Source: Persicaria tinctoria (lineage: Eukaryota > Streptophyta > Magnoliopsida > Caryophyllales > Polygonaceae). From it: DNA of 64,000 bases. The stretch lies in NCBI GenBank assembly GCA_037127255.1, contig JBANSL010000004.1, positions 13,957,967-14,021,966 of the forward strand, read 5' to 3'. Within the stretch, counting starts at the first letter, position 1. Every line of letters begins with the position of its first letter. The position numbers and the translations under genes were made by a program. The notes beneath the pieces were generated by a model. That model saw only the letters and a list, made by a program, of their open reading frames with translations, had not been told where the DNA came from and searched no databases. Shown here piece by piece: positions 22,042-33,633 of the stretch.

Positions 22042-22877
22042 TGTTATGTCTAAACTTGTATATTGTAAAGTTAGGCTTATAGGTGGCATGAGCACTTAGA
22101 CTTATGTTAACTTTAGGACCACTTGAGTGATGAAACAATATGCACCTAAGTAACTTGTGATATATGTGACATTAATTTCTCTAAGGTTGCAAGAACCCCT
22201 AAATACTTTGGTGTTTAGGTTTGGATCACTTGGCCTATAAGAGTGATGACTATATATTATATGTGTTATGTGTGTGTATTGTTTCATCATAGAGTGGCTC
22301 AAATCCGGTTATACAGAATTGGGTCTATCTGTGTTAGGCCAGATCTGCTTGCTTGGTTACTTTTGTATTGGGCCCTTCTTACCGTTAGAGAAGCTCTTGT
22401 AACCCTAGCTCAGCTGAGGGCTATATAAGCTTCCTCTAATTACTGTAGCGCCTGAGCCTCATTTTGTAAAACCCTAGCAGAAAGAAAGAGAGAAGAAGAG
22501 AGAGCGGCGACGATGACTCTGATGTGAGCTTCTCCAAGGAAGACGGTGGATCAAGGGGTGTCTCTCGTGTTTGACGACCCTATCTTCATGAGGAACTTCT
22601 CCAAGTTCCTCGGTTGCCTTTTCAGGGGGCATTCCTTTATATCTTCTTCTCATTTTCTGTATTCCAGGTTTGAGGTTCCTAGTTGCTAGTTTTTGTGCTC
22701 TGCCGCCATAGCCTAACTTGTAACTTGCTTCTGATGCTTAGTGGACACTGGGATCGGATCTCCTCTCTTGAGATCCCGCAGAGTAGGGTTTAACCCGAAC
22801 TGCGTCAACAAATCTCGTGTTGTTTTTCTTTTTGTTTTCGTTGTTTACTTGTGTGTGATGGCGATAAACGAACTTCA
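22042..22877 (+). repeat. 3' LTR of the 16.6-22.9 kb Copia
   Basis: 836 bases. It follows a purine run (AAGAGGGCAAT) that fits the polypurine tract. It ends AACGAACTTCA at 22877. It carries a 4-base ATTT insertion relative to the 5' LTR near 22174, so some age is implied. Confidence 0.9.
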
Positions 22878-24289
22878 AATTCTGTTTGAATGGAGTTGTG
22901 GTCCGAGAGACAGGTCCCTGACTCAGTTGTAATTAATTTAATTTGTTTTCTGCCACGCTTGGTCGAGGCTATGCGGTGGAAGTTAGCAGAGTGTGTGTAG
23001 TTGAGTTTTATGTGTTTTACTTTAGCACGTTGTCTGTAAAGGCCCGGATTTTAAATCCTAAATTTCGGAAAAAAACGAAATTAAAAATGAATTTAAATCG
23101 GGTTATTTGAAATCTCTTAAAATGAATTCCGGCATGATTTTAACGGATTTTTCTGACAGGATTTCAATTTCGCTACTTTGACTTGAGGTTTTGGAATACG
23201 AGTCGGGATAAGATCGAGAGAGAGAGCGGGTTTTGAATTTAAATGTCGGGTATATTCTTTTAGCATTTAATTATTGGGAACCACATCACATAAATTGTCA
23301 TTTTCATCTCCCTTGAAAACGAAATTTCTAGCCCCAATGTTCCCTTGTGTTGATCTAAAAACATGTGACTTTCCTCCCTCCCATTTGTGGTTAGACATCA
23401 AACACTCCCACTCAATTCCTCACCATTTTAGCTTCACCAAATTGGGAAAAAGTCAAGACCAATAGTCTGTATTGCCGCAGGTTCTAACCCACGCCATTTC
23501 AGGCCTTACTACAGCCTTCCTCCTCTTATTTTGATTCCAAGCTACAAGTTCACCCACACACACAATCCCACGCCAAAGCTCCAAACTTTTCTCTTATCTC
23601 ACCTCCCTTTCTTTCCCTCCTTGTGGATTCAAGTCCCACCACCACCACCTCACTGCCTCCTTGCTCGGCCGCCATCGTCGCTATCACAGAGGCCAGCAGC
23701 TCCGGCGAAGTAGCGCCTCTCCGAGGGGTCCGAGGTCCAAAGAAGCAAGCCAAGTGAGAGCCCAAGCGCCGAGCGCTGTCCCGAGCACTCCCTGAGAACA
23801 GCTGAGCATTCTCGAGCCACTCCGGATCCGCCGAGTAGCAACCGCCGCTGTCCCTGTTTCTCTCCCAAATTGATCGGTAACGGCTTCTCTTCCATTTCCG
23901 ACCTAAATCTCTGTAAAAGAGCCCCTTTAACTGCCTTCTTTCTTCCTGGACCAAGCTCGTTTGATTTCGACTCCGATGAAGCCCAATCGCGCCTCCGATG
24001 ACCATATTTCCGGCGAGTCGACGCCTCCGGTGAGCCTCCTTCCTTTCTCCTCCTTCTTTCCCTTCCTCCATGTGGGTGTGGGTCGGCGCCGTGGAGGCTG
24101 GGTGGCCGGATTCTGGGAGCACCGCCGCCGGCCTCCCCTCTCTTCTTTCTCCTTCGGTTTTCCGAGCATAGGAAGCCCCTGTTGCTTCCCTTCTTTCCTT
24201 CAATTAGAAGGGTAGAAGAAAGAGTTGTGGGGTCCACTTTTTCCATCTCACATGCCAACACACATCTGGGCCCCCTTTCTTTTTTTGAA

Positions 24290-25413
24290 GGCCAAATTGC
24301 AGAAAACCACCCTTTAAATACTCCCTCCGTTCCATAATAGATGGGCTTTTGCTTTTTGGCACGCTTTTTAAAGAGCGAAAAACTCTATAAAATATTATTT
24401 TTTTAATTAAAATTTTTATACTATTTGATACTTATTACTAATAAGTATCTAATTATATAAAAAAAATTAATTACAAAATAATATTTCATAGAGTTTTTCG
24501 CTAATTAAAAAGCGTGCTGAAAAGTAAAAGACCATGTATTTTGGAACGGAGGGAGTATGTTGTTTTGCGTGAAACCACCCCTTAAAACGAAAATTCCAGA
24601 AAACCACCCTTTAAAACCGTTTTGTTTGCAAAGTCACACCCATCACCCAATTTTCGTTAATTAAATGTTAAAGTGTGTGGAAATTTAATTATACCCCTTA
24701 TTATTATTATTATTTTACTCATTTTAATTGATATTAGTTGATATTTAACTTTTAACATGTTTTTCAAAAGCAAAAAACACTATAAATATAAAAAAAAATG
24801 TTTTTTAAAATAATTTCATACTTACAAAAAAACTTTATAAAAAATCGATGTGTAATTTATGTTTTATACATATAAAAAAATGTGTAATACTAGGGCTACT
24901 TGAAGAAAATAATTTTTTTAAAAAAATAATGTTTCATATAGTTTTTATTATTCTAAAAATGTATGTGGAATAGTGAACCTATTTTAGAATAATAAAAACT
25001 ATATAACATATCATTTTTTAAAAATTTATTTTCTTTGAGTAGCCCTTTAGTAATATACACTTTTTAAAATATACTCCGTATAAAACATTAATCATATCTA
25101 TTTTTTATAGAGTGTTTTTACTGATAATTATGAAATTATATTTAAAAAATGATATTTTATTTAAAAAAATTACTTTTGAAAAACATGTTAAAAGTTAAAT
25201 ATCAACTAATATCAATTGAAATGAGTAAAATAATAATAATAAGGGGTATAATTAAATTTTCACACACTTTAATATTTAATTAACGAAAAATGGGTGATGG
25301 GTGTGACTTTGCAAACAAAAAGGTTTTAAAGGGTGGTTTTCTGGAATTTTCATTTTAAGGGGTGGTTTCACGCAAAACAGCATATTTAAAGGGTGGTTTT
25401 CTGCAATTTGGCC
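24290..25413. mobile_element. Mutator-like non-autonomous element with long inverted repeats
   Basis: The ends GGCCAAATTGCAG and CTGCAATTTGGCC lie inside a 9-bp duplication TTTTTTGAA (24281-24289 and 25414-25422), the size used by Mutator-like transposases. Inverted similarity extends several hundred bases inward from each end: the GGTGTGACTTTGCAAAC block at about 25299-25315 mirrors 24630-24650. The interior is AT-rich and non-coding. The left arm, but not the right, carries a Stowaway MITE. Confidence 0.85.
24321..24555. mobile_element. Stowaway MITE inside the Mutator-like element
   Basis: CTCCCTCCGTTCC ... GGAACGGAGGGAG, flanked by TA on both sides (24319-24320, 24556-24557). 235 bases, with arms containing GCGAAAAACTCTATAAAATATT and its inverse. 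Same family as 48869-49103. Confidence 0.92.
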
Positions 25414-25660
25414 TTTTTTGAATCTCCAGCTCGGTTTAAATGAAAGAAGGAAATGAGATGGGTTTGGGCCTATTTTTGTTGGGCCTAATTTTTGGATCCG
25501 ATTTTGGTAGAATCATGGGCCTTTCCTTTTGTTTTTGGGTTATTTGGCTATTACTTTCATTACTTATATACTTATATATTTTATGAAAGAAAATATTAAA
25601 TAAATGGGAGATAATATATATTATTATTGTTAGCATTAATTTCTGATTTATGAAAATAAA

Positions 25661-25714
25661 TTATAATTTCCGTAAAAGTATTATATATATATAATACTTT
25701 TACGGAAATTATAA
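25661..25714. repeat. 54-bp perfect palindrome
   Basis: TTATAATTTCCGTAAAAGTA is mirrored exactly about 25687/25688 through a TA core. No loop. Inside the LTR at 23035-27175. Confidence 0.9.
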
Positions 25715-27881
25715 AGGGAATAGTATTCGGAAATTGTTGTATTAATGGATGTTGTTTTAAAATGTGACTTTAAAAATGGATTTACTTGGTGTTATTTTAG
25801 ATAGATACTGTTTGAACTAATCAAGATGAGGTTTTCAAGTCTTTGGAATTATCCCCTTAAGGATTTGTGTAGAAAACCAAATGCCGGAATTAATTATATA
25901 ATATGATTTTCAGGTATTGATTTTAAGGTTTAAGTGTTTAATGTGGGGATTCTTTGTCTTGGTTTGATGATGTTGGTTTTGAAAAGGAAATTGAGAGAAT
26001 GATTTTGGTTGATGTGGATAGTATCAGAAAGGTTTTGGAAAATGGTTTTACTATCGATTGGTTTTGAGTATGTAGAGAACTTGGGTCTCGCGTGTATGAA
26101 TGTTGGTCCGGTAGCTTATGAAAATGGCTTGATGATAGGTATGTATTGCTTTTGGATCGCTTTGGACATGCATTTGGACCCTTGCTTGTGTTATATTGTT
26201 GTTCTGCATCTTTAGGTAAGTTCACTAGGGGGCTTACTCAGGTTGGACATTCATGTCTGTTGTTGCATCTTATGTTAGGTGTTGCATATACATAAAAGCA
26301 TGTCATGTAGTATCCTGTTAGGTTGCACTAATTGAATGAGCATTTGTTTACTTGATGCGCTTGAAACAGAACGGTCGTTATCTGTGATAGTCCTAGAGTC
26401 TTTGCTAGGGTCATAGGGTAGCCCAGCCTCATCGGGTACCCTGAGTCAATCGAGTCATGAACTTCCTTATATTATGAGATGCATGCGGGCTTTATTGTGG
26501 AGCGGGTTAGGCATGCGTGCCTCCCGATTATGATGGAATGCATTCACGAGCTGGCCAGTCTCCGGCCTATCGGAAGGGGGTGGAGGTAGGAGAGGGATAT
26601 GCCATTTGGCATTGTCTTGGGCCCTTTATAGTATTTCGGCACATTATTATACCTAGGAGCATGCTAGTGTGTTTGACTTTCGTACTGCATTAGAGCATCT
26701 TTATTAGGTATAGCACATACTATGTGGCCCCAGCGAGGACTGCCGGTCCCGCATGAGTGGCTCGATCTGACTCCTTTCCCCGTTCTCTTTTTAAGGTATT
26801 TTCTGCAGATTCTGAGTGCTCGATGTCTATATGACGGGGTTTCCTTTTGGCGAATTGAAGAACCTGGCTAATTCTCTAAATTGGTATAAATGGTAATCAT
26901 TCGCTTACGTTTTGGTTTTGACCCGGCTCTGCCGTGACATTTTGTATCTTAAATTTGCTTCCGCTTTACTTTCGTTTGAATTGGATGTCGCGACATAGTC
27001 TTAGGACAAGTTAAGGGTACTCAACAACCCTTCGAGGTTTTTAGGGTTGAAATCCCTCTTCCTACAAATCTTAAAATGAGTTTGAAACCTCGACCCGTAC
27101 CTGGATTGCAAGATCCGAACAAAGGGTTTTATCCCTTGAAACGTAACCCATAAATCATAATTCTGGGCCGTTACATTGTCTCCAGTAACGTTGTTGAAAA
27201 TCTAATAGATGCTCACGTTTATTTAGAAGCCTTTTTATGCAAGCCGAAATCATTGGTAGTGATGTTATTGATGAGCAGGTCAGGTCATATGAGCAGATCG
27301 AGATAGCAAAAAGCCAGCTACGTCAATGTACACTACAAAAAAAAATGAAATTGGCCACGCCACCTAGCTTCGGTAGGGGCTTACCGTGGCAATTGGCACT
27401 CTTTTACCACGGTATTAGCCACGGGTAGCCACGGCTAGTCTGTCCTCGCTGAAATTTGCCACGCCAGTGGGGTTGCCGAAGCTAATTTTCTAAACCCTAG
27501 CTCGCTTCTTCTCTCTCTTAATCTCGCTCTGGCCCTCCTTTTCACTTTTAGATCTAAATCACGCTCGTTTCTCTCTGCTCTCATCCATTTCAAATCTCGC
27601 TCGCTTCGGCGACTTTGTTCTCTCTCTCTCTGTGACTCCGGTGTCGTGCCATCCCCTCTTTGCGTTGTTTGCAACTCCAGATTTCCCGAAAGGTATCTTC
27701 TTCTCTTTCAAACCCTTTTTCCTAAAAGGTATCTCCTCTCCTCTCCTCCTCCATCCTCCTTCGACCACCGCCCCTTCGCCCTTGAAATCGCCAGGCACTT
27801 TTCTGATCTTCTATATTCTTATTGCATATAGGATTCTCCCTAAATCAGAAGCCAGGACGAAGAGAGATCGCACGAACAAAC

Positions 27882-28004
27882 AATGGCGAGATACGAAGAA
27901 AGAGAAGGTGTCAATGGAAAACACTCTGGTTCATCTCCGAGGCAACACAGTGGTAGCAGCCATGGCGACGCTGACAATCAGAACGATATATTCCAAATCT
28001 AGGG
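27882..28004 (+). pseudogene. Small open exon-like piece in the CACTA element, origin unknown
   Basis: ATG at 27882 opens MARYEEREGVNGKHSGSS and continues through a Ser/His/Asp-rich stretch (HSGSSHGDADNQNDIF) to TAG at 28002-28004, just before a GGTAAAA that could be a donor site. It follows a CT-rich leader. It could be the first exon of a captured gene; I do not recognise it. It might belong to the same donor gene as the VPS32 exon downstream, but the VPS32 N-terminus I know does not look like this. Confidence 0.35.
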
Positions 28005-28641
28005 TAAAATTCCTTGATCTAGGGTTTTCGCTTCAATTATGTTGCAGCAATGGTTTTTGTTTTCGTGCGCCTCTTCCTGATTAGTTTGAGTTTTTTTTAA
28101 TTGATCTTATGTATCACTTTAGGGTTTCAGTTTCAAGCGCCTCTTCTATTGATTCTTTTGCTGATATTTATTCCTTTATACACTTCTTTGGCTGTTTACA
28201 TGGAATCTTATTCCTTTCGTACTTGTCTCCGGGAAAGATATATTGCATTTCTTGAATGATTATTCAAAATTTTAAGTGGAATAGATAATTCTATTTGTGA
28301 TCGCAGTGGTGCTTATGTCTCTTGTTTGGGACTCTATAGATTTGTATCAATATTGCAATTTGGTTTTATGTGGAGTGTGGAGATTTCATGAGAAACCTGG
28401 AAGAATGGAGATGTTGTTGCATCTCTTGTTTGGGCAACTTTTAGCTTTCTATCGTTATTATATTGCAATTTCGTGTTCTAGTGTTTGATAATTCCGCTAT
28501 TGCACCTCTGTTTCGAGAGTATTCTACATTTCCTCAAAGAAATTACATTACATATTAGCATAATTTTTAGTCACAATCTTTTTTTCATTTACTGCAGAGG
28601 CTCCCTCAGATTAAGCATACTATTTCTTCCTTCCTTTGCAG

Positions 28642-28848
28642 GATGAGTTGGAAGCAGAACTTGAAGAGCTTGAAGGTGTTGAACTGGAGGAACAACTTCT
28701 TCAACCTCTCACCCCCTCACCTATACCAACTCGCCCACAACCAGCTCGTCCAATTTCTCAAAAGCCAACAGCCGAGGAGGATGAACTTGCAGCATTACAA
28801 GCAGAAATGAAAATTATGTATATAAATTTTGTAGTTTTTTACATATAA
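28642..28848 (+). pseudogene. Captured C-terminal exon of ESCRT-III subunit VPS32/SNF7
   Basis: Right after a TTTGCAG acceptor (28635-28641) the frame reads DELEAELEELEGVELEEQLL, then a Pro-rich linker (TPSPIPTRPQPARPISQKP), then TAEEDELAALQAEM. This is the acidic C-terminal helix and tail of plant VPS32 (SNF7/CHMP4), which polymerises in ESCRT-III at endosomes. The native end is close to AEM plus one or two residues. Here the frame runs on through KIMYINFVVFYI to a stop at 28846-28848, so the last codons are lost or replaced by element sequence. The N-terminal core helices are absent. It is a transposon passenger; if transcribed it could only give a tail peptide. Confidence 0.85.
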
Positions 28849-29209
28849 ATTTTGTATAGTTAATGAAAAAATTATTATATATATATTGTGTATTATTTTT
28901 TTTTTATTAAAAATATTGGACTTTTTAGCCTGGGTATGAAGAAACTGGGCTAAAAAGTATTAGCTACGGCAAGCTGCCGTAGCAAATATGTAGTGTCTTT
29001 CATAGGGTCGCTTAGCCGTAGCTTAGCCGTTGCTAATTTTTTTTGCTACGGCTATTTGCCGAAGCTATCAAATTTTGCCACCCAAAATTCGCCACCCCCC
29101 TATTTGCTGTAGCTAAGCCGAAGCTAAACCCCTTTTGCCACCCCTAGAACCCCTTTTGCCACGGCTTTTTGCAGAAGCGAATTTTTTTTTTTTTTTTTTT
29201 GTAGTGGTA

Positions 29210-30425
29210 GGAAGTGACCCATAGCATCCGGCCACCACGAGCCCCTCCCATCACCCATTAATGGTTGTTGCAGGACCATCATCACCCCCCAAGTGGGCTG
29301 ACTTTTCCCTACAAAGAACCAACCAACCTCCTTATTGCAGGCCGAGTAAGGGCCGAAGCCGTTTGGTGGATGGAAGGTGGAGTGAGACCTCGAATTGAAC
29401 ACAGGAAGGGTATGAATCGGACCAGGAGAGCAGAGGGAGGAGCTTGTGGCTGGTGTTAGTGGGCGCCGAGCGAATACGAGGAGAACAATCCCGTCATGGC
29501 GGAAGCATTGCCATTCAGAGGGAAAATAGGGGCGCGTAGATGGGGAGAAAAATTAGGTTTTTTCGGTTTCATAATTTTTATTTTTACAGCTCAATGTTTT
29601 GATTTGTTTTCAACCTTTTTCGAGCCGAACATTTTTTATTTTTTTCGTTAAAAGATAACGGGAGGACACGAGCCAATTTTTTTATAAACTTTAGGATACA
29701 TGGCAAAATATACTAAACTTTCTTATCTCACAAAATACCCTTAATTTCCTGGGAAAAAAAAACGATATCATTATCACGTGGGGGAAACTAATGAGTCGAC
29801 TCAATGAATGTTGGCATAAATACGTCCAGGTTCACCCATCTTATATCATTTTATTATTTTGGCATAATGTTCCCAGGAAGGTTCCTACAAATAATCCAAA
29901 ATCCCACTTTTACTTAACTTATAATTCCGATTAAAATGATTTAGTAAATCGAATTTCCCAATTCTTGAGGATTATTTTGAAATATACTATATTATTTAAC
30001 TTTCTTTAACAATAAAATTTTAGAGTTAATTTTTTTTAACTGGTACCAATCTAATATATGTAGTTAAGAAATAAAATATTTCCAGATTTTATAGATTTTA
30101 ATTTATAAACTTTAACATAATCGTTTTAAAAAATTACAACAACAATTAAATTCAAAATTCTTTTTTCTGACTTATTTTCTTAACCTATGTAGTATTAGTA
30201 CAATAGTACATATTTAGAGAATGGTTTGGGAAAAAAATAATTTTTTAATTAAGAAAAACAGTTTTTAAAGTCAAGTTTTTAGCATATGCTTTCAAAAATT
30301 TGTTGAAAATTTTACTTTTATAACCACTATTTTATCATCTGTTGTCAAAATTACCAAACTATTCCAATGATGTAAAATTGTAACAATATCTATAAATATA
30401 GGACAAAACCGATTTTAGGTGGAAA
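29210..30425. other. Flank without recognised genes
   Basis: 29210-29500 is moderately GC-rich, with weak frames on both strands and no domain. From 29560 to 30425 it is AT-rich and empty. It may include upstream parts of the LINE interrupted by the CACTA element, but I could not show this. Confidence 0.4.
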
Positions 30426-30500
30426 ATTTGAGAAATGAGATCAACAGAGGTTTTGGTTCGAGTCTAATAGTAGAGTGGATAAAGTTTTCATGATTGAAAA

Positions 30501-32110
30501 TTATATTGGCATTTTACAGAGATCCTTACAGGTAGGAAGGTTCGATAGCGTACAAATATTCCTAGACTTAGCTATATAATCAGCGGCCTTATTTGCTTTC
30601 CTGTAGCAATACCTGAATTCGATGTTGTCGAAGCTAGAGCTAAGTTTTCTTATGAGTTCCACTTCTCTTATAATTTCCCATCTCACATAGTTGCAATCAT
30701 TGATCGCCTTGGTAACCTCCAGGCAGTCCCCTTCCATTATGACTCTTCTTAGTCCTTTAGCTATTGCTAAGTTTACACCTGCACATAAAGCAGCTGCTTC
30801 TGTTTGGATAGCGGAAGTCGTATCCACTTCAGATTGAAAGATATCTATCACAGAACCCTTGTGGTCCCTAATAATCCCCTCACCCGGCAAAAGCCAGTGG
30901 GTATAAAAGAACCATCTACGTTTATCTTGTAGATAGTCCTAGGTAGTCTCATTCATTTAATGTGGTTCTTTCTTCTTTTTTTACTTAGGGGTGAGTTTTC
31001 AATGTTAGTTTTGGTGGCATCAAGCCAATCCCTTAGATCTATGATTACTCTCACGGCCATCTGATGAGGCGTGTCAAGTGTTTTTTTCCTGAAAATCAAT
31101 TCATTTCTAGATTCCCATATTCTTTTCCATATAAAACAGAGTTCTTCTATCATCTTTTTATCCGCATTTGTTGTAATGATACTATCTATATCAGTGCAGT
31201 GGTTGGGAATAAGTGTTGTGGTTTTGTTTACACTTTGTTCATAGGCCGCAACAGTAGCTCTGGTGAATGGGCAATGAACAAAAAGGTGATTGCTATCTTC
31301 ATTATTGTGATTACAGAAGCAGCATTGAGAAGGGACTCTGTTTATATACCTATTTAGTCTATCTTTCGTAGCCAGACTGTTAGTAGATATTTTCCAAAGG
31401 AGGTTTTTAATTCTAGGAGGGAGATTCAACTTCCAGATCCATTTATAATCCTTGGTGGACGTGTTGTAAGTGTTGATTATGTGTCTAGTTGATCTAGTAG
31501 AGAACTGACCATTCAAGTTAAATTTCCAGATTATTTTATCTGGAGTGTCCCATTTTGGGATATGTATTTTTATGATATGTTGAGCAATATTATTTGGGAA
31601 GATTTCATTGAGCAGGGGGACATTCCAATCTTTAGATAGAGTAAAAAGTTGATGAACTTTAAGTTCAGAGTCAAAGTGATATTGATAGCTAATCAGATTA
31701 TGGTCTTGGACCCATGGGTCTGTCCAAACATTTATGGTTTTTCCGTTTCCAATAATCCATAGTAATCCTTAGAAGAATTTTTGTTTTAACTGAAGGAGCC
31801 TACCAAATTGTCATGAAGTGTTCTGAGATGTCCTTTCTAGTTGATTCTGCTGTTATAGATACTTCTCTTTGATTAATTTAACCCAAATGTTGTTAGGCTC
31901 AGCATAGATTTTCCAAAGGAGTTTCGTTTGTAAACTGATGTTCATGTCTTCTGCAAGTTTCAAGCCTAGGCCACCTTGTTCTTTAGGTTTGCAAATTTTA
32001 TCCCAGCTAATTACCGGGGTATATCTCTCTGATTGTAGTTTGTTCCAAAAGAATTTTTTTTGAATTTGATCAATTTGGTTAAGAACACCTTAAGATCAAT
32101 TTGGTTAAGA
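30501..32110 (-). pseudogene. LINE 3' part: zinc-binding and RNase H-like domains
   Basis: On the minus strand from about 32110 the text gives WNKLQSERYTPVISWDKICK and GGLGLKLAEDMN, with stops and shifts. It then opens into 31516-30953 with FSTRSTRHIIN, WKLNLPPRIKNLLWKI, RYINRVPSQCCFCNH and NHLFVHCPF (the RT zinc-binding domain). It then runs into 30890-30501 with GIIRDHKGSVID, TEAAALCAGVNLAI, IMEGDCLEV and KANKAADYIA (RNase H-like domain, with the E of TEA and the D of EGD). This is a 5'-truncated copy, separate from the LINE at 15-27 kb because it holds the opposite end of ORF2. A 22-base sequence (GATCAATTTGGTTAAGAACA...) is present twice at 32068-32115. Confidence 0.85.
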
Positions 32111-32329
32111 ACACCGGGGACTCTTGTGAGATGCTTTGGACAAAACTTATTTTTCTTCACTTATTTCTTCGTTTACACGTTGGTTTTGCTGTAAAATTCT
32201 AGAGAGATGGGCTCTGCCCTCTCTATAAAAAAATTTGTCAAAAAACCCCAATTTTAACCTTGTTTTTATCCCAAATATTCCAACGAAAATCCGATTGACT
32301 ATCTTCCCATATCTATTGTAAAGTCTGTA

Positions 32330-33215
32330 ATTGCCATTCTTCTTCCTCATCCTCGCTGGTGTCCGTCGTGGCCTCCGTCTGTCGTTGTCGTCCATCGTCG
32401 TCAGGGTGGCGCCGCCACTCATCATTCTCCTATACTGGGCCCTCGTCGGCATTGGTGGTGCTCCTCTCCACCTTCGACCGGCTGGTGTATCTCTTTTATC
32501 CCCTCTTGATGTCCAATTCGCCTCCTTGTTGCTTCATCTGGGTGTGGCGATTCCTCGTCTCCGCTTGGGCTCTTGTGTTCTCCTTCGACGCTAGTGGCTT
32601 CAACTTGTTGATGGTTGTTGGTGGTTGGCCGTCTGCGGTTTCGGCATTGGCTATTAGTGATCGCTGGTTGCTGGCCTAGGTTTGGCTTCCTAGTCTTGGC
32701 TCGATTGCCTTCCTTTGGGCCCAAGGCAAAGCAACCCGTTTTGGCTTGTCAGACTTCCTTCGGGCCCAAGGCTTTTGACTTAGGCCCAAAGCGGCCCGTC
32801 GGGGAAAAATTGTGGATTGGCTAGGTTTGCCGAGTTGCTTGGTTGTGTGGTTATTTGGCTTTGAGGCTAGTAGTTTAAGAGTAGTGTTTTTTCAATTGTC
32901 GACGTGCGATAGGTCGTAGACGTGATGGAAAGCTCGTCGGTAGAGTTCCAATATGAGGTTTCCACTTAGTTCTTCAGGGACTCTCTGCATCGTCTCTACT
33001 AAATGACAGACGAGATGCCACACTTTGCTTCTATTCTTTCTTGGATAATACTAGCATGTGTCTGTACACTCTTGTAATTTGGTTTTATCTGGTTTGGTGC
33101 TGCTTTGCAATTTTCTTGTATTGACGGTTTGTCCGTCGCCGATTTATTCGGCCTATCGATCCACTGGATTGTCCAATGCGCCCAATTTTTACCTAATAAA
33201 AAAACATTGGTTTTT
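32330..33215 (+). repeat. Non-LTR-like repeat, related to 49.5-50.8 kb
   Basis: A moderately GC-rich block without a convincing frame. It ends TACCTAATAAAAAAAC near 33208, like an A-rich 3' tail. Text such as GGGCCCAAGGC with CTTTTGACTTAGGCCCAAAG (32755-32785) recurs in altered form at 50195-50290. The nature of the element is not certain. Confidence 0.35.
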
Positions 33216-33633
33216 CCTTGAGGGGATTTTATCAAATCTAAGCCGAAAAATCAAACACAGGTTAAAATAAATGTATACCGGCATTTTATATTTAGGAATG
33301 CCTCAGTACGTATTTTAATGTGTACTGCTACAAAAATGTATACCATCTTTTACTTAAGTTTTCAAAAGCAAATGAAATTGAACATAAGTTGATATTCTCA
33401 ATACTCCAAATCATTTATGAGTGACACTTTCGATTATCGTCTATCTCCACCATTTCATTTGGTAAAAATGAAGGTTTACACCCTTCTTACTATTGGATCT
33501 AACCGGTCAACACAAGTTGATTTACATAGTCATATATTCGAATTTTACCACTAAAGATGGATTACCCTGGTTAAAAAAAATTATGAGCCACACTTGCTTC
33601 TTAACCAAAGTATAGAGTGATAGATTACATAGG
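33216..33633. other. Spacer, nothing recognised
   Basis: AT-rich text between the repeat and the next Copia LTR. No frame, motif or element end is seen. Confidence 0.5.

Larger units (their letters stand above)
16590..22877 (+). mobile_element. Ty1/Copia retrotransposon, complete but decayed
   Basis: The LTRs at 16590-17421 and 22042-22877 (832 and 836 bases, a few per cent different) begin TGTTATGTCTAAAC and end AACGAACTTCA. The primer site TGGTATCAGAGC follows the 5' LTR at 17425, matching initiator tRNA-Met. Flanks are AATTT and AATTC, a 5-bp duplication with one change. The order gag, protease, integrase, RT, RNase H between the LTRs makes it Copia. It inserted into the minus-strand LINE. 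Confidence 0.92.
23035..27175 (+). mobile_element. 4.1-kb solo LTR (Ty3-type), same family as 4819-11649
   Basis: Starts TGTAAAGGCCCGG at 23035 and ends GGGCCGTTACA at 27175. The flanking TTGTC copies (23030-23034 and 27176-27180) are a perfect 5-bp duplication. The right part (26380-27175) matches the other LTR in reverse. There is no PBS, gag or pol inside. The GC-rich stretch at 23500-24230 has long minus-strand frames (to 217 codons), but these are low-complexity and charged, and I do not accept them as genes. A 1.1-kb Mutator-like element is nested at 24290-25413. It interrupts the minus-strand LINE, whose reading is restored if it is taken out. Confidence 0.85.
15095..27327 (-). pseudogene. 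LINE ORF2 remnant split by three large insertions
   Basis: Minus-strand pieces at 27176-27290, 22878-23029, 16431-16589 and 15100-15685 read as one decayed non-LTR retrotransposon ORF2. In order they give LLNKREHLLDFQQRYWRQ, then RAKVKHIKLNYTHSANFHRI and GRKQIKLI, then SDHNSIQTE, then FMTNFITRFNSYYNHN, then FSIKADKTPGP, then RPTSLCFTIYKIIAKIL, LKAKCGLLTIKLGMEKAYD and INDEPTNPFTPS. These match the linker and fingers/palm start of plant LINE reverse transcriptase. The frame runs through the duplicated bases at the LTR (TTGTC), Copia (AATT) and hAT (GAGAAAAC) sites once these are removed. It has at least one frameshift (near 16450) and several stops, and it ends before the catalytic F.DD motif. 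Whether it continues beyond the CACTA element at 27331 is unclear. Confidence 0.75.
27331..29206. mobile_element. Non-autonomous CACTA element carrying gene fragments
   Basis: Starts CACTACAAAAAAAAA at 27331 and ends TTTTTTTTGTAGTG at 29206. The 3-bp duplication GTA is perfect (27328-27330 and 29207-29209). Both subterminal regions (27350-27480 and 28960-29180) are rich in GCCACGG, GCTACGG and GCCGTAGC motifs. No transposase is present. The interior holds a promoter/5'-UTR-like part with CT repeats (27480-27700), a small open piece starting ATG at 27882 and a VPS32/SNF7 exon at 28642. It therefore belongs to the gene-capturing class of CACTA elements. Confidence 0.9.

Noticed and set aside
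23550..24261. Overlapping minus-strand frames of 217 and 203 codons
   Set aside because: Charged, low-complexity products within the GC-rich leader part of an LTR; no domain, and the same strand has competing frames.
27632..28084. 150-codon plus frame in the CACTA element
   Set aside because: Covers CT-rich leader in another frame from the better exon-like piece at 27882; no motif.
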